Shown piece after piece: positions 33,732-44,937 of a stretch of DNA of 64,000 nucleotides. A program made the translations under genes and the position numbers. The DNA lies in assembly GCA_946902875.1 (NCBI GenBank), contig OX336340.1:10555566-10619565 (forward strand), given 5' to 3'. The notes below the pieces were generated by a model, which saw only the letters and a program-made list of their open reading frames with translations, was not told the DNA's origin and made no database searches. The stretch comes from Nematopogon swammerdamellus (taxonomy: Eukaryota; Arthropoda; Insecta; Lepidoptera; Adelidae). The stretch's first letter is position 1; each line of letters opens with the position of its first letter.

Positions 33732-34959
33732 AAAAGCTTGAAATAAAAGTTGAATTACAAATTTAAAAACTCTGACACATCAAAAACCCTTAAATAAGTC
33801 AAAAATAATTTATGTTTAGTTACTTACAGGCGTCCGTGGACTGTTAAGTAGGTACCTAGGTACCTACCTAATATTTTTTTTTCATTCATGCCCTCATCTT
33901 ATAAATAAAAATCGTAAGATCTTCAGCTTCTAAATTAAAAATACCTACATAGGTATCTTATCTTACAAATAATAAAAAGCAGAGTTATGAAACTTTATTC
34001 ATTGCATTATCTAATATTAGGTAGGTACCTATTGAGTAAAATTATATTATTCAATCAATATGTAAATAAAAAAATGTCACTACAGAATGTATTATACAAA
34101 ACTAATAAGTAGGAAACTAATGAAATTTAAATCATATTTAAATGGATGCATCTGTTAAAAAAACAAAACATTATAAGTGTAACGCTTAGATTGTTTACAT
34201 TATTTAGGAGCTAAAGAGCTCTGAATCTGGTGGACGGGCAGACGGATGTATGAACAAACAGACATTGTAGCGAGGAGCGACACTAAATCAGTTCCTGGTT
34301 TACTGTAACAACAGGGTTGAACAAAAACCATAAAAATTTCTTTTAATTAATATTTTAGGTTAGGTTATGAATTATGATGGTAACAAAGAAAGGTCAGTCA
34401 GTAGGAAATGTTTAGTCGGACTACCTGTCTATTCGAGTGCTACAAGCCCGAATGCAGCATTTTCTACTGCTCTTTCCTTGTTTCTTTCATTTTTTAACAA
34501 TCATGTTTTATAATTATTTATACTTTTTAGATCTAAACCAATGTGTAGTATATTGTGGGAATAGTATTTTATATTTATATCAAAATAAACTTGAGGACCC
34601 ACACTTGCACTGGTGTTCGATAAGGCAAGTGAGTACACTGAACACTCTCATTCACGCACTGTATATGTTAGTAAAAAAATAATAATATGTAGGTATATAC
34701 TCACACCTCAGGAGTGGGTGAACAGCAATAACTTCACAATTCTAATTTATGCCATGTAACAACAATAGTTTGACTCAAATTATCGGGCAAGCTGTAATGG
34801 TATATCCATTTTGTTGCCCCGCGCGCAATCCATTGTTTGTAACACGAAACTTAGCACTTCGCTGCCGCCGTTGGTACGTTTCCCGCCACATTAGCAAACC
34901 GGTCGACGCCTTCCTCCCCTCCTCACCTCGACTAGTGTCACCCGCCGTACTTCTCACAA
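33732..34959. other. gene-free AT-rich stretch
   Basis: Nothing beyond simple AT-rich sequence. The 81-codon plus ORF at 34437-34682 is not recognised. Confidence 0.4.
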
Positions 34960-35495
34960 TCAAACACGTACAACTTAGTTATTTACATTGTACTCGATTG
35001 TACGCATACACGGCAGCGGACACACAACAAACTATAAACACAACCAGGATATTTTCAATCATCGTACCACACGCACCTAAACGCACTGAGTAGGAAAAAA
35101 AATCAAAAGAGCGGGATCTGTCGGCCGACGACCGGCGACCGCTCACCTCGCTCCTCCCTCACCGGCACGGTTCGAGGTGCGCCGGGCAGATGTCGCGCCG
35201 GCTGATTGGCGGGAAGTACGACGTTCATTAGGTATATAAACTAATGTAGATAATTAATTCTGACCTTATGCCTCGATATTAAATTCTCAACGTTGCACAT
35301 CTAAGTTCTTTCGGGTGAAAAACGGAGTTTCCCGCGCGCTCACTTCACTAGCTCCACACTCACTCACTACGTCGCGTAAATAAAATGGCGCCGAGCCGAG
35401 TGAACACAAAGGATCGCTCCGATTTCAAATCGACGCGCAACTATTGGTCGGCGCAAGCCACGTGACCTCAGCTCTAGCGGTTATGATTGGTAGAA
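34960..35495 (-). promoter_or_regulatory. candidate promoter / 5' UTR region, minus-directed
   Basis: Three ATTGG words on plus (35201, 35444 and 35485 areas) are CCAAT boxes on the minus strand. The first is embedded in ATTGGCGGGAAG, a good E2F-type site. CCACGTGAC (E-box) lies at ~35458. The DNA from 34860 to 35460 is CpG-richer than the flanks. A minus-strand short ORF beginning MIENILVVFIVCCVSAAVYA near 35065 looks like a signal peptide but stops after 27 codons, so it may be a uORF. A minus-directed transcript here would head towards jumu. Confidence 0.35.
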
Positions 35496-35943
35496 ACTGT
35501 GAATGGAAATGTCATCCTCCTGCAAAGCAAAACACGAACCGAGCTGTTTTATTTTAGCCACAGAACAAAAATTTTTACGGTCGCGTTCGTCTTTCGTGGA
35601 TTGACAGGTAGAGCTGCTTGTTTGTAAAATGATTTTAAATTTAAAGTTCGAGACACTAAAATGTAGACCTCTCATCGTCATATTATATAATAATTAATAA
35701 ATAACACAATTGGAGTAGAAACTAACGCTCTATAAACGTGTGGACCTCTAAAAAATCTAAACAACTTAAAATCCAATTTATAATATTAAACTCTCAAGGT
35801 GATGTCTAACTAAAGATGTATTATGTTAATACAAAGAGCAAGAATACTCTAGGATGAAATCTGTACCGCGAAAATGGCAACGTTTGTGAAAGGGGATAGA
35901 ATATTTACTATGGAAGGTGGCTTGGGACGGCGCGGCCATTTTG

Positions 35944-36120
35944 AAAAAAAAAACCGGCCAAGTGCGAGTCGAACTCGCGCACCGAGGTTTCCGCACCACA
36001 AAAAAAAATAGAAAAAAAAACACGTTTCTTGTAAGGGAAGCCCCCTTAATGTTTTGCTTTTTCTATTTTTTATTATTTGTTGTTAATAGAATTAACTGAG
36101 GTTGTTAATAAAAATAAGTA
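35944..36120 (-). repeat. partial copy of the GATACGGAACCCT repeat
   Basis: AAAACCGGCCAAGTGCGAGT and CGCGCACCGAGGTTTCCG, then a T-rich stretch with TATTATTTGTTGTTA as in the other copies. It is truncated where the TA-flanked MITE at 36123 begins. Confidence 0.6.
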
Positions 36121-36122
36121 TA

Positions 36123-36611
36123 CAGGGTGTAAAAACGGCGAGTACATTAAATTTAGGAAATGATTATTGGGATCAAGAGTAACAAAAAAGTTAAATAACT
36201 TTTTTCTGAATTCCCATTACATAAAAAGTTACAGTTTTCATACAAACTAATTGATTATTTTAGTGTAAAAATGATCTAATGACAACAGGGCGGCGCCACG
36301 TCTCACCCGCTCTTCCCCCCTCCGCGCCGCGGCGCGGAGGGGGGAAGAGCGGGTGAGACGTGAGCGCCTCGGACGGAGGTGTTGGCGGGAGGGGCGGGGG
36401 TTAGCTTTGTAAGTGGAGGACTGGAGGTCGGCAGACGGAGGGTGCGGAGCGGCAACAACGCGTTAAATTACACTAGACGAAAACATACATTTCAAAAATT
36501 CATATCTCGAAAACTAGACACTTTAGAGAAAAACTTTGTTTGATTTTTTGTCTAGGGAAAACATTAGGATTGCGCTGGCGAAATTAATGTACTCGCCGTT
36601 TTAACATCCTG
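36123..36611. mobile_element. MITE with TA target and a GC-rich central hairpin
   Basis: The ends CAGGGTGTAAAAACGGCGAG and (inverse) CAGGATGTTAAAACGGCGAG, with GTACATTAA continuing, are flanked by TA (36121-36122, 36612-36613), as in Tc1/mariner-type MITEs. The 489-bp interior contains a near-perfect hairpin at about 36296-36364, CACGTCTCACCCGCTCTTCC and its inverse, with CGCCGCGGCG at the tip. Confidence 0.75.
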
Positions 36612-36644
36612 TAGAATATTTTTGCGCTCATGATATTTTTTTAA

Positions 36645-37031
36645 TTTTTTTTTTATGGAAACTGACACGCTTGGCTACATCACCTACAATGTCCGTGATG
36701 TCAGCCCATAACACCGGGTGAACTAGGCGCCATATCAGTGCTTCCCCCTTTGATCGTGCCGGCTACACTGAACTGGTCGGAAAACGCAAACTATTTACAT
36801 AGCCGTTTTGACCGATGTTTCATTCAGTGCGGTGGTACTAATCCGGGCGGGTTAAACCCTACCACCAAGTAAGATTAGGAGGGAAGGGACCTACAGTTTT
36901 ACGAGGAATCCGAACCTCGGTCAGCCTCCAACGGTCAGCGGTGACCCACCCAAAAACTGACCGCACCCAGCGTTGCTTAACATTCAATAGCGACAGTTGA
37001 CTGTCTGCACCACTGAGCTATCGAGGCTGAT
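36645..37031 (-). mobile_element. full-length SINE, tRNA/5S composite
   Basis: Minus strand from ATCAGCCTCGATAGCTCAGT, with the GTTAAGCAACGCTGGG 5S-like block, box-B-like GGTTCGGATTCC and core, to the poly(A) at 36645. Its head variants match the copy at 13971 closely (CTATTGAATGTTAAGC), suggesting one subfamily. Confidence 0.85.
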
Positions 37032-38300
37032 ATCTTGAATTTTAACAAAAAATAAGTTATTATCCAATATTATCTATTATTTTTAGCTAAATTGCTGTGA
37101 TATCCCATGACCTTTTTCCATTATTTTCATATTAGATAGGTACTTTATATTTTTATTATATAAAAGTTCATAAACAGTGCATAATCTATAGATCGTTTAC
37201 AGTTATTTTACCTCTGACATGACATGTCAGACACATTGTGTCACTTTTTTCCCCGCTAGGTTGGCATTGTGTGCTAAATCGTGAAAAATGTTACCTGCTA
37301 TTAATATATTCCCCTACCTAGTAGTGGAAAATAAAATTATATAATATTGTGCCTCTTTATTAGGACAAAGACTAGCAAAGCAATGCGAAAATGTGCGCCA
37401 TATTCAAGTTAGGTTTTGTGAAACCCTTAGTAAGGGCGTAAGGCAGGGGGATGTGATCTCACCCAAGCTCTTCACGAACGCATTAGAAGATGTGTTCAAG
37501 ACGCTTGAGTGGGACAACATGGGTATCAACGTGAATGGAGATCTTCTCAGTCATCTGCGCTTCGCCGATGACATTGTCTTTCTGTCAAATTCCCGAGATC
37601 AGCTTTAGACCATGCTGGAAGACCTCTATACAGCGTCGATGAAGGTGGGTCTGAAGATGAACCGGGACAAAACCAAGGTCATGGCGACCGAGGTTATGAC
37701 GGGAGGACAAATCGTTATTGACGGAGAAGTGATCGAACAGGTTGAAGAGTACGTATATCTCGGTCAAATTCTGCGGCTTGGTAGACAAGGTCTGCTAAAG
37801 GAGGTCGAGAGACGAATTCAACTGGGTTGGGCTGCCTTAGGAAAGTTAAAATTCGCCCTGAGGTCTGATCTTCCGCAAAATTTAAAAACCCGTATATATG
37901 ACCAGTGTGTCCTCCCGGTTATGACGTACGGGTGTGAAACGTGGACGCTGACGGTCGGTGTTGTCCAAAGGTTGAAAGTTGCCCAGCGAGCAATGGAGCG
38001 AGCCATGCTGGGAATAACGCTACGTGATATGGTGCGTAACGAGGCAATCCGCCGACGCACCAAAGTAGTCGATATTGGATACCAGGTGGCTAAGCTCAAG
38101 TGGCAATGGGCTGGGCACGTCAGCCGAAGAGACGACGACCGTTGGAGTAACCGTGTCCTACACTGGCGGCCGTGGACAGGAAAACGGAGTGTGGGAAGAC
38201 CACCCGCCAGGTGGGACGACGACATCAAGTACGTCGGCGGAAAGCAGTGGTTCCGTACCGCTAAAGGTCGGGAGGACTGGAGGAAAATTGGAGAGGCGTA

Positions 38301-39637
38301 GGGTAGACCGGGGTCAATTGAAACGGGTCATGATTGAAACAACTCCAATATCTTCTGAACTATCATACCTACGCGTATGACGTAACACTCGCCGCTTCGG
38401 CGGCCTTGTTCGAATCTTTGACCAGTAGCGCTCGAGCCAGCGAGCGACGCAGCGGTGCACAGGAACGTTTCACGAATTTCGCGCCAAAAAGTAAGTATTT
38501 GCGATCTTATATTTTTTGTTATAACTTTGTTTGCACTTATATTTTGACTGGTTTATCTATTTTGGTGTCATCATAATTATATATGTACGAGTCTTTTCTA
38601 TTGCCATTGAGCACAGTTCGATAATTTTTCAATGTAAATAGTAACTTTTAAATGAAAGATGTCGGGTGGGGACGTTAGAAACAGCTTGCCTGTGGACAAT
38701 TGAAACGTTTCAATCGTCCCCGTCTTTCAATCGTCCCCGTCATTTTTAAATGTACTTTGGACAGAGTTTGTCAGTTTAAGATTATGACGGGTTCAGTTTT
38801 TTATTAAGAATTAACCTCTAATTAAGTTTTAGAGCGGCGGCAGCGGCGGCGGCGGCGACGCGGTGGCGCGGTGGCGCGCTGACAAAAGGCCTAGTGACCT
38901 TGTGACTTACTTACAACAAACCGCTGTTCTGCGTTTAAACATAGTAGGCCATTGACCCCGTAAAATGCAAGTTACCTACTGTTACACACAGGTCTAGTGA
39001 CCTTGTGACTTACTTACAACAAACAGCTGTTCTGCGTTTGAACATAGTACGGTCATTGACCCCGTACAATGCAAGTTACCTACTGTTACACACAGGTTGA
39101 TCCTTTTAATGTTTAGGTAGCAAACATGTTTTGTAAAATTTCTCTAAAAGTAATGCTAAAAGCATAACTTTGCTTATATTAAGTATGAAAGATAGTTCCT
39201 TCAAAGAAACCTTAAAAGTGTTATGCTTTCTTTTTTATTTGAGTTTGTGTATGTGAGACGTTCTTATAATTATAAATTCCGAAATGTTCATGTTAAGCTT
39301 ACCAACTTTCGAAAATCTCATTGAATACTATAGTAGCTATTAAAATGACAAGGACTGATCAAAAAACTCTTATCGTGCTGAAGATATTGGGGTGGTTCAA
39401 TTAACCCCACGTACTGTTTCAATTAACCCTGAGGTGGGGTTAATTGAACCACATTCCCCCGTCCTCTTTATAGTGTTATTGTAGCTTAACTGTGTAAGAT
39501 ATACCTACCAAATACATTTTGTTTAGGAACCAGATAACTAGCCTTGAAATAATGTAAACATCTGTTCTTCTAACATTAAAAATAAAACCACTACAAACAT
39601 TTAAAGCAAAACTGTTTCAGTTGTCCCCGGTCTACCC
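38301..39637. mobile_element. 1337-bp inverted-repeat transposon, TA target, no ORF
   Basis: The ends GGGTAGACCGGGGTCAATTG and (inverse) GGGTAGACCGGGGACAACTG are flanked by TA at 38299-38300 and 39638-39639. Removing it restores the RTE reading frame exactly. Within it, variants of TTTCAATTGNCCCC recur about nine times, including a 19-bp perfect hairpin at 39392-39452. There is also a GC-rich (GGCGGC)n patch near 38835 and a 2 x 103-bp tandem repeat. No transposase is seen. The superfamily is uncertain; the TA duplication fits Tc1/mariner but other groups also use 2-bp targets. Confidence 0.85.
38891..39096 (+). repeat. 103-bp tandem duplication inside the TA element
   Basis: CTAGTGACCTTGTGACTTAC occurs at 38891 and 38994, and the copies run through GCAAGTTACCTACTGTTACA with few differences. 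Confidence 0.85.
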
Positions 39638-39696
39638 TATGTCCAGCAGTGGACGCTTACACGCTGACTGACTGACTTCGTGAAACGGATCGATGT

Positions 39697-39841
39697 ATGG
39701 ACGCGGCACTTGACAAGTTTATTATAGAATTGAATGACGAGTCTGATACAGAATCTGACAGCAAATTTTGATGATTCATGTTCATCAGATAGTGATTTTT
39801 CACAATTAGATATCCGCCTGGATCACTCGTATTCAAAATAA
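39697..39841 (+). pseudogene. short acidic ORF, frameshifted
   Basis: ATG at 39697 opens MDAALDKFIIELNDESDTES, reaching TGA after 24 codons. One base further the frame continues DDSCSSDSDFSQLDIRLD to a TAA at 39839-39841, immediately followed by AATAAA. The acidic Ser/Asp composition is continuous across the break, suggesting a real coding fragment with one inserted T. The origin is unknown; the N-terminus of a transposase or a retrocopied exon are possibilities. Confidence 0.3.
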
Positions 39842-40213
39842 ATAAAATTATATGTAAAATAATCTGTAGTTTTTTTTATAATTTTAAACATAGAGTAGAC
39901 TTTTTTAGAATAGAGTAAACTTTAACAATAAAGTTCATAGAACTTAGGCATTACGAATGCATAGAATATTTACAGGGAAATCGTATCAATCGAATATGAC
40001 GACACAGAGCTCAGGTTAGCCAACTTTATAGCCAGAGGTAAAATAAATGCGAACGGTCTGTAGCACTTTTTGTAAAATATGTGTGTTTACTTACCGTAAT
40101 CTAGCGTTTATGTATGTTATGTACATTGTTTGGTACATGGCTTGGCCCCGGCGGCATCTAGAAATACCACCTGCTCCTCCGGCTGCCTCGACCTACCAGC
40201 GCCATCTACATTT

Positions 40214-41407
40214 TGACGTGATGACGTCACGTCTTATAAATTGATGAACACCGGCTGCACGCACGAAAAAGTGTCACGTTCCATCTAAACCTGTGAGTGC
40301 AAGCGAGAGCGCGATAGAGAGGCATATACAATAGTAGGAAATACAAAATATATTTGTCCGTCTTTTGCGAGCCTCGAACCCGCGGTCCCTGCCACCAATG
40401 TGTTGTGACCGACCAGACGTCATATCACCCGGCTAATCGTTCATGTACCAATAAGCGAAATTCGGTCACCAGTTAGTGAAGATTTCATGGATCTAGCGTC
40501 AACATCTAGCGTCAATAGTAAATGAGTTTACTTGATTTCGCAGTTAGGTAGTTATTGCAACGTTGTAGTATGCGCTTTAGCATGTAGATGGCGTTATGTA
40601 GTACTAAACTTGCACTGCAATATTTGATATGTAGTGGATTTTTTGGCTTTTTAGGTTTTTTAAATAAACAAAAATTAATAGTCGTTATTTTCTCATATTT
40701 TTTATTAGTTATTATCACATCTTTATCATGTACTTAAACCATCGGTCTGCGGGGCGACGTCACACAGCTCTTCTATCTTTGTTGGCCCTCTTGCGTGCGT
40801 CGCTGTTGCGCACGGCGCTGCACCGGTAGCGGAGGCTGCAAGCGCGACACAGGGCCGCGATAGCCCCAAGCTAACCGGTGGCGGCGGACTTCGTCCCGTC
40901 GTAGCTGGTGTGGCGGGGCGTGTCCCTGGTTCGTCATCCTCACCGGCAGACGCGGGCGATGGATCAGCGAACCGTGGTGGATTGGGTGCGCTGGTTGCGA
41001 AAGAAGCAGCAGGTCTTGTCACTGGATCCGGCCACACCGCGAGGAGGGCGAGGCGTGTTGACTGCGACGCGCGACGTCACTTGTCCCTCCTCTGACACAG
41101 CGGGGTGGTGAGGCACTGAGGCGGTGTCGCCGGTAATCCACTGCCGAGGCTGTCGGGTAACCGGTTTTATAAAATTTTCATTTTTTCTAATTTTCAGAAA
41201 AAAAATTTACCCCGTCAGTCTGACAGCTTTTCTTCTTAATATTATTAGTTTTTAAAGTAGGTACTCACATTTGCGATTTAAGAATTAAACTTCTAAGCAC
41301 GATAAAGTATTATAAACTGATTTTGTATCTGACTTCGCACTTTATATACTTTATGACGTCATCACGTAAAACTATCGTCCGTAAACCGACTTTACAGACA
41401 ACCAATT
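40214..41407 (-). mobile_element. repeat element F, long copy with GC-rich interior
   Basis: Minus-strand start GGTTGTCTGTAAAGTCGG, then ACGGACGATAGTTTTACGTG; end AAATTGATGAACACC inverse, with TGATGACGTCACG. The same two ends enclose only 335 bp at 53663-53997. The interior 40740-41160 is GC-rich and holds a Pro/Ala-rich open frame (minus, ~103 codons) without recognised motifs. Acquired sequence or the remains of a longer parent element are both possible. Confidence 0.55.
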
Positions 41408-42557
41408 TTTTTTTTTTTCATTGAGACTTTTAGTAGAGAGAATAATATAACACCTATGGTTGTTCAAAACAGTGAACCTAGAGGGAGTTATTAAAGTTAG
41501 TTGCAAATCCTTATTTCAATTTAAAAATAATAATACATAAGTATGTATTGATATAAAAAAAATGCATATAAATTATTAAAAGAAGTCTATTATTTTAATA
41601 AAAAAAAAATACATACAGCCGAACATAGAACCTCCTCCTTTTTTGAAGTCGGTTAATAAGTCTATCATTTGGTACCACTTACCGCTGGAAGGACTTGTTT
41701 TCTACATTCCTTTCGCCCCTACCCCACCCATTCTTTCGCCCACATCGATACAAATATAATACAATAGAATTCAATTTATGTAGTTCTAGTCATATTTTCT
41801 TTGATAAAAACTAATTTCTACACTGGCGCCTGTCCCCAAATTTTGAAACAGTGAGGAATTTGTACCATGAACGAAAAAAACGCAAAAAGTCTAGCTACCT
41901 AGTGCAGTCTTGCTTGTCTCGTTCTAACAATAAACTTTTGTATGAAAAATAGCCCCTCGAGTGCTACCTGTCCAATTTGGACCGTGTCATTTGCTGTGTC
42001 GGATGTGCTACCGTTCCAATTTGGACCGCCCGCACAACTTCATACAAAATAATTTATTTCTATGTCAAAAATCTATCTAATCTCTTCTAGCTTACGTATA
42101 ATTACTCATGAAAGAGTAGGCTACCTAAAAATACACACTTCTATGTGCTTGTCCTGTCAAAATAATTTTGACAAGCGATCTTCAGTCGGTCTCACGGGGA
42201 GCCAAGTCCAGTCCGGCTGTCGTGGCCTAAGTTTCAAATTATATTCTTTGGTTTTCAAGGTTGTGGGAAAATTTCGAGAGGAACAGCCCTACAGAAAATT
42301 CATGCAAAATGAAAGAGAGAGCACTGCACTTCCCCGGTATTACCGAATTGCCAGGTCCAGGATTTTATGGGGAAATTTATTCAAACTAATTACACCAAGC
42401 ACGATTTTAACAGTTTTACAGCTTTAAAAAAAAATACGGAACAGTAAAATATATTATTTTTTCCTCATAATTGTAATTTCAGAAAGCAGTAAGGTTTTTT
42501 ATTCCATTTCCAAATTGAATTGAGCATTTCTTCATTTTTTACCTGGCAACATTACGG
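41408..42557. other. gene-free stretch
   Basis: Contains the inverse of the ACCGACTTCAAAAAAGGAGG repeat at ~41627. The 121-codon plus ORF at 42062-42427 has no recognisable domain and no exon signals. Confidence 0.4.
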
Positions 42558-42793
42558 ATGCTGCTGGTTAATTAGGTAAGGTTTTTATTGACTCAGTCCT
42601 ATCCGATAAATGTACTGCAGCCTTAGAATATATTTATGACTCCCCTCTGACTCAACTCCTGCAGTAGCAAACCAATTTAGGTTACTGTCTACAACGGCCG
42701 ACCACAAATCAAAGTATGTAGGTACTAATAATCTTATAAATAAAATCTTGGTGTGTTCTTTCCCAGATAACACCATAGAAGTCCGTAAAATTT

Positions 42794-43857
42794 GGGGCGT
42801 CGTCTGCAAAACACGCGGTCGAAGCAGCACGATCATATCACAGATTTCCTTCACCTAACTTGAACAATTTCGAAAGGTAAGACCAATGGTATGTACAATA
42901 CTTATGGAAGTCAATCAGAACGGTAAAGAAAATATGTGAGTGAAATTGACAGCATAAGCGATGAGTCACTCAGTATCTGGGGCTTTACTGGCCTCTCAAG
43001 CGCGAGGTTGTGGGTTCGAATCCCAGTCCTTGTAAAAATCTTTACAATTTGCCCGTCGTCGCTCCGGCGAGTGAAGGAAAACACTGCAAGGAAATCCTTT
43101 CCATCCTTACAAGGTGGTAGGACTTACCACTGAAAATCAATCAATCAATCCATATCCAATCAATCAATTTACTTCTACGTCACGGCATGCCGTCAGCGGA
43201 CTGAACAGTTGATATAAATGCGCACGCAGTCACGGGTAAATGCTAGTTTTATATACATACATGCTCATATGTTACAGGTGAGCTGCCCCTGCAAGCAGTG
43301 ACAACGGCGAATCTCGTAGAAGAGTGGGGCGTCTTCTGCAAAACACGCGGTCGAAGCAGCACGATCATATCACAGATTTCCTTCACCTAACTTGAACAAT
43401 TTTGAAAGGTAAGACCAATGGTATGTACAATACTTATGGAAGTCAATCAGAACGGTACAGAAAAGATGTGATTGAAATTGACAGCATAAGCGATGAGTCA
43501 CTCAGTATCTGGGGCTTTACTGGCCTCTCAAGCGCGAGGTTGTGGGTTCGAATCCCAGTGCTTGTAAAAATCTTTACAATTTGCCCGTCGTCGCTCCGGC
43601 GAGTGAAGGAAAACACTGCAAGGAAATCCTTTCCCTCTTTACAAGGTGGTAGGACTTACCACTGGAAATCAATCAGTCAATCAATCCGAATCCAATCAAT
43701 CAATTTACTTCTACGTCACGGCATGCCGTCAGCGGGCTGAACAGTTAATATAAATATGCGCGCATCACGGGTAAATGCTAGTATTAACATACATGCTCAT
43801 TACTCCTAATATGTTACAGGTGAGCTGCCCCTGCAAGCAGTGACAACGGCGAACCTC
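42794..43857 (+). repeat. 532-bp tandem duplication inside copy A
   Basis: GGGGCGTCGTCTGCAAAACA at 42794 and GGGGCGTCTTCTGCAAAACA at 43326 start near-identical units. Each holds a transposase exon end with the donor GAAAG|GTAAGACC, a SINE and the beginning of the next exon (GTGAGCTGCCCCTGCAAGC). Copy B has a single unit. Confidence 0.85.
42950..43165 (+). mobile_element. tRNA-related SINE in the P-element intron (also at ~43483 and ~46005)
   Basis: GCGAGGTTGTGGGTTCGAAT carries a box B. Downstream, AAGGAAATCCTTTCCATCC, TTACAAGGTGGTAGGACTTA and a (CAAT)n tail follow. The CCTTACAAGGTGGTAGG block resembles the core of the tRNA/5S SINE (CCTTACTAGGTGGTAGG). Being present in all three units, it predates their duplication. 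Confidence 0.65.
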
Positions 43858-44133
43858 GTAGAAGATGTGGACCAGCTCTTTGGGCAACAACACAGGCAAG
43901 CCATTAAACATTGAAAGTGGTTAGGAGCGAGGGCCACTCCACCTACCCACAATGAGTGGATTGCTACAATAGAAGCACTTGAGCGTTTGTTTAAAATGTT
44001 ACAACGTCTAGACTTTTATTTAGTCTCAACGAACTGTCTAAATCAAGACAATTTAGAAAACATGTTTGGGGGCGTAAGATCGAGCTGTGGAAATAACAAC
44101 AATCCCACAGTCCAGCAATTCTTGCTGGACTAA
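43819..44133 (+). pseudogene. P-type (THAP9-like) transposase C-terminal exon, copy A
   Basis: After acceptor TTACAG the frame reads GELPLQAVTTANLVED, LFGQQHRQAIKH and a stop, then in continuation IEALERLFKMLQRLDF, CLNQDNLENMFGGVRSS and NNPTVQQFL before TAA. The N-(R/C)LNQD-LEN-(F/M)F-x-x-(I/V)R and N-P-T blocks are characteristic of the C-terminal catalytic region of P-element/THAP9 transposases. The internal stop and missing upstream domains make it inactive. Confidence 0.75.
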
Positions 44134-44649
44134 AAACTGTGACGATTAGTGGCATAGTGGCGCACAGTCGTAGTACAAAATGTATCTTACAAGGTCAGTC
44201 ACATTTAATAAATTATTTAGAAAACTTCATTTGTAAAGCGCCCCAGCTCAAACAGATAAAGACAAATTGTTTTATGAAATGTTCGAGGAAATCGTGCATT
44301 TGTAATTATATGTAAAGGTAATATTGTAAGTATGTAGTAATATGAGGATGTTCATTATATATAAGCATTGATTTATGAGTTATTATGTACATACTTGTTA
44401 TAAGCCAAGTTGTTATATGCGAACTTCACCATATAAAAAATTGTTAAGAGAAAAACAAACAAAAAAAAGATCATAAAACAAACTTATTATGTACTAACTG
44501 TTCCTATGTTGTACGGTTTGTGTCAATTATTATTTGGATGAAATTGCTTATTTACTTTAATATTTACTTGTGTAATAGTTTACTTGTGCAAACACTTCAT
44601 TTCGTAATAAAAGAGAATTTGCTGTGTACTCATGATGTTATTTATTTGG

Positions 44650-44785
44650 CACATTTAGCTAAACTGTGACCATCTCACATTGTTAGTTCTAAAATTGTCA
44701 GTCCTGCCTGCTCAGGCAGAGTGGGCTGACAATTTTAGAAATATCAGTGTGAAATGGTCACAGTTTGGCTAAATGTGCAGTACCT
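44650..44785. repeat. subterminal palindrome of P copy A
   Basis: GCACATTTAGCTAAACTGTG and its inverse CACAGTTTGGCTAAATGTGC bracket a region that is itself symmetric (CTAAAATTGTCAG/CTGACAATTTTAG). The arms are ~60 bp. The same structure is at 47148-47276 in copy B. Confidence 0.8.
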
Positions 44786-44937
44786 ACTAAAAATAAATTT
44801 AATTCGAAATTCCCGCCAAGTGCTAGTTCTGAAGGACGCCGGTGGCCGCATTTGGCGCCACCAAGGTTAAAACATAGGCAAACAAATTTTGTATGGGCTT
44901 GTGCTTCTTCTACGCCCTAGTAGTATTATATTCTTTG

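Larger units (their letters stand above)
37357..39690 (+). pseudogene. RTE-clade retrotransposon RT, interrupted
   Basis: Reverse-transcriptase region of an RTE-type LINE, 5'-truncated. GVRQGDVISPKLFTNALED, RFADDIVF (catalytic ADD) and DKTKVMA cover palm motifs. VLPVMTYGCETWTL and the later WAGHVSRR, GRPPARW and WFRTAKGREDW blocks are the typical RTE thumb and C-terminal region. A TAG at 37606-37608 breaks the frame once. At 38299-38300 the frame is split inside a codon by the 1.34-kb element below and resumes at 39638 as YVQQWTLTR, then stop. It is otherwise intact, so the copy is fairly recent. Confidence 0.9.
42558..44937 (+). mobile_element. P-superfamily transposon copy A, degenerate
   Basis: Runs from GATGCTGCTGG to TTATATTCTTTG, both boundaries defined by where similarity to copy B (45343-47440) begins and ends. 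It contains transposase exon remnants, intronic SINE sequence and a large subterminal palindrome. The segment 42794-43325 is tandemly duplicated (period 532 bp), giving two copies of one exon plus intron. No intact transposase. Confidence 0.75.

Noticed and set aside
40726..41037. Pro/Ala-rich 103-codon ORF as a gene
   Set aside because: It lies inside a repeat element, has no motif, and the opposite strand is also open; kept only as element interior.
43005..43040. tRNA gene (GGTTGTGGGTTCGAATCCCA)
   Set aside because: Only the T-arm is tRNA-like and it occurs in three repeated copies with a SINE tail.
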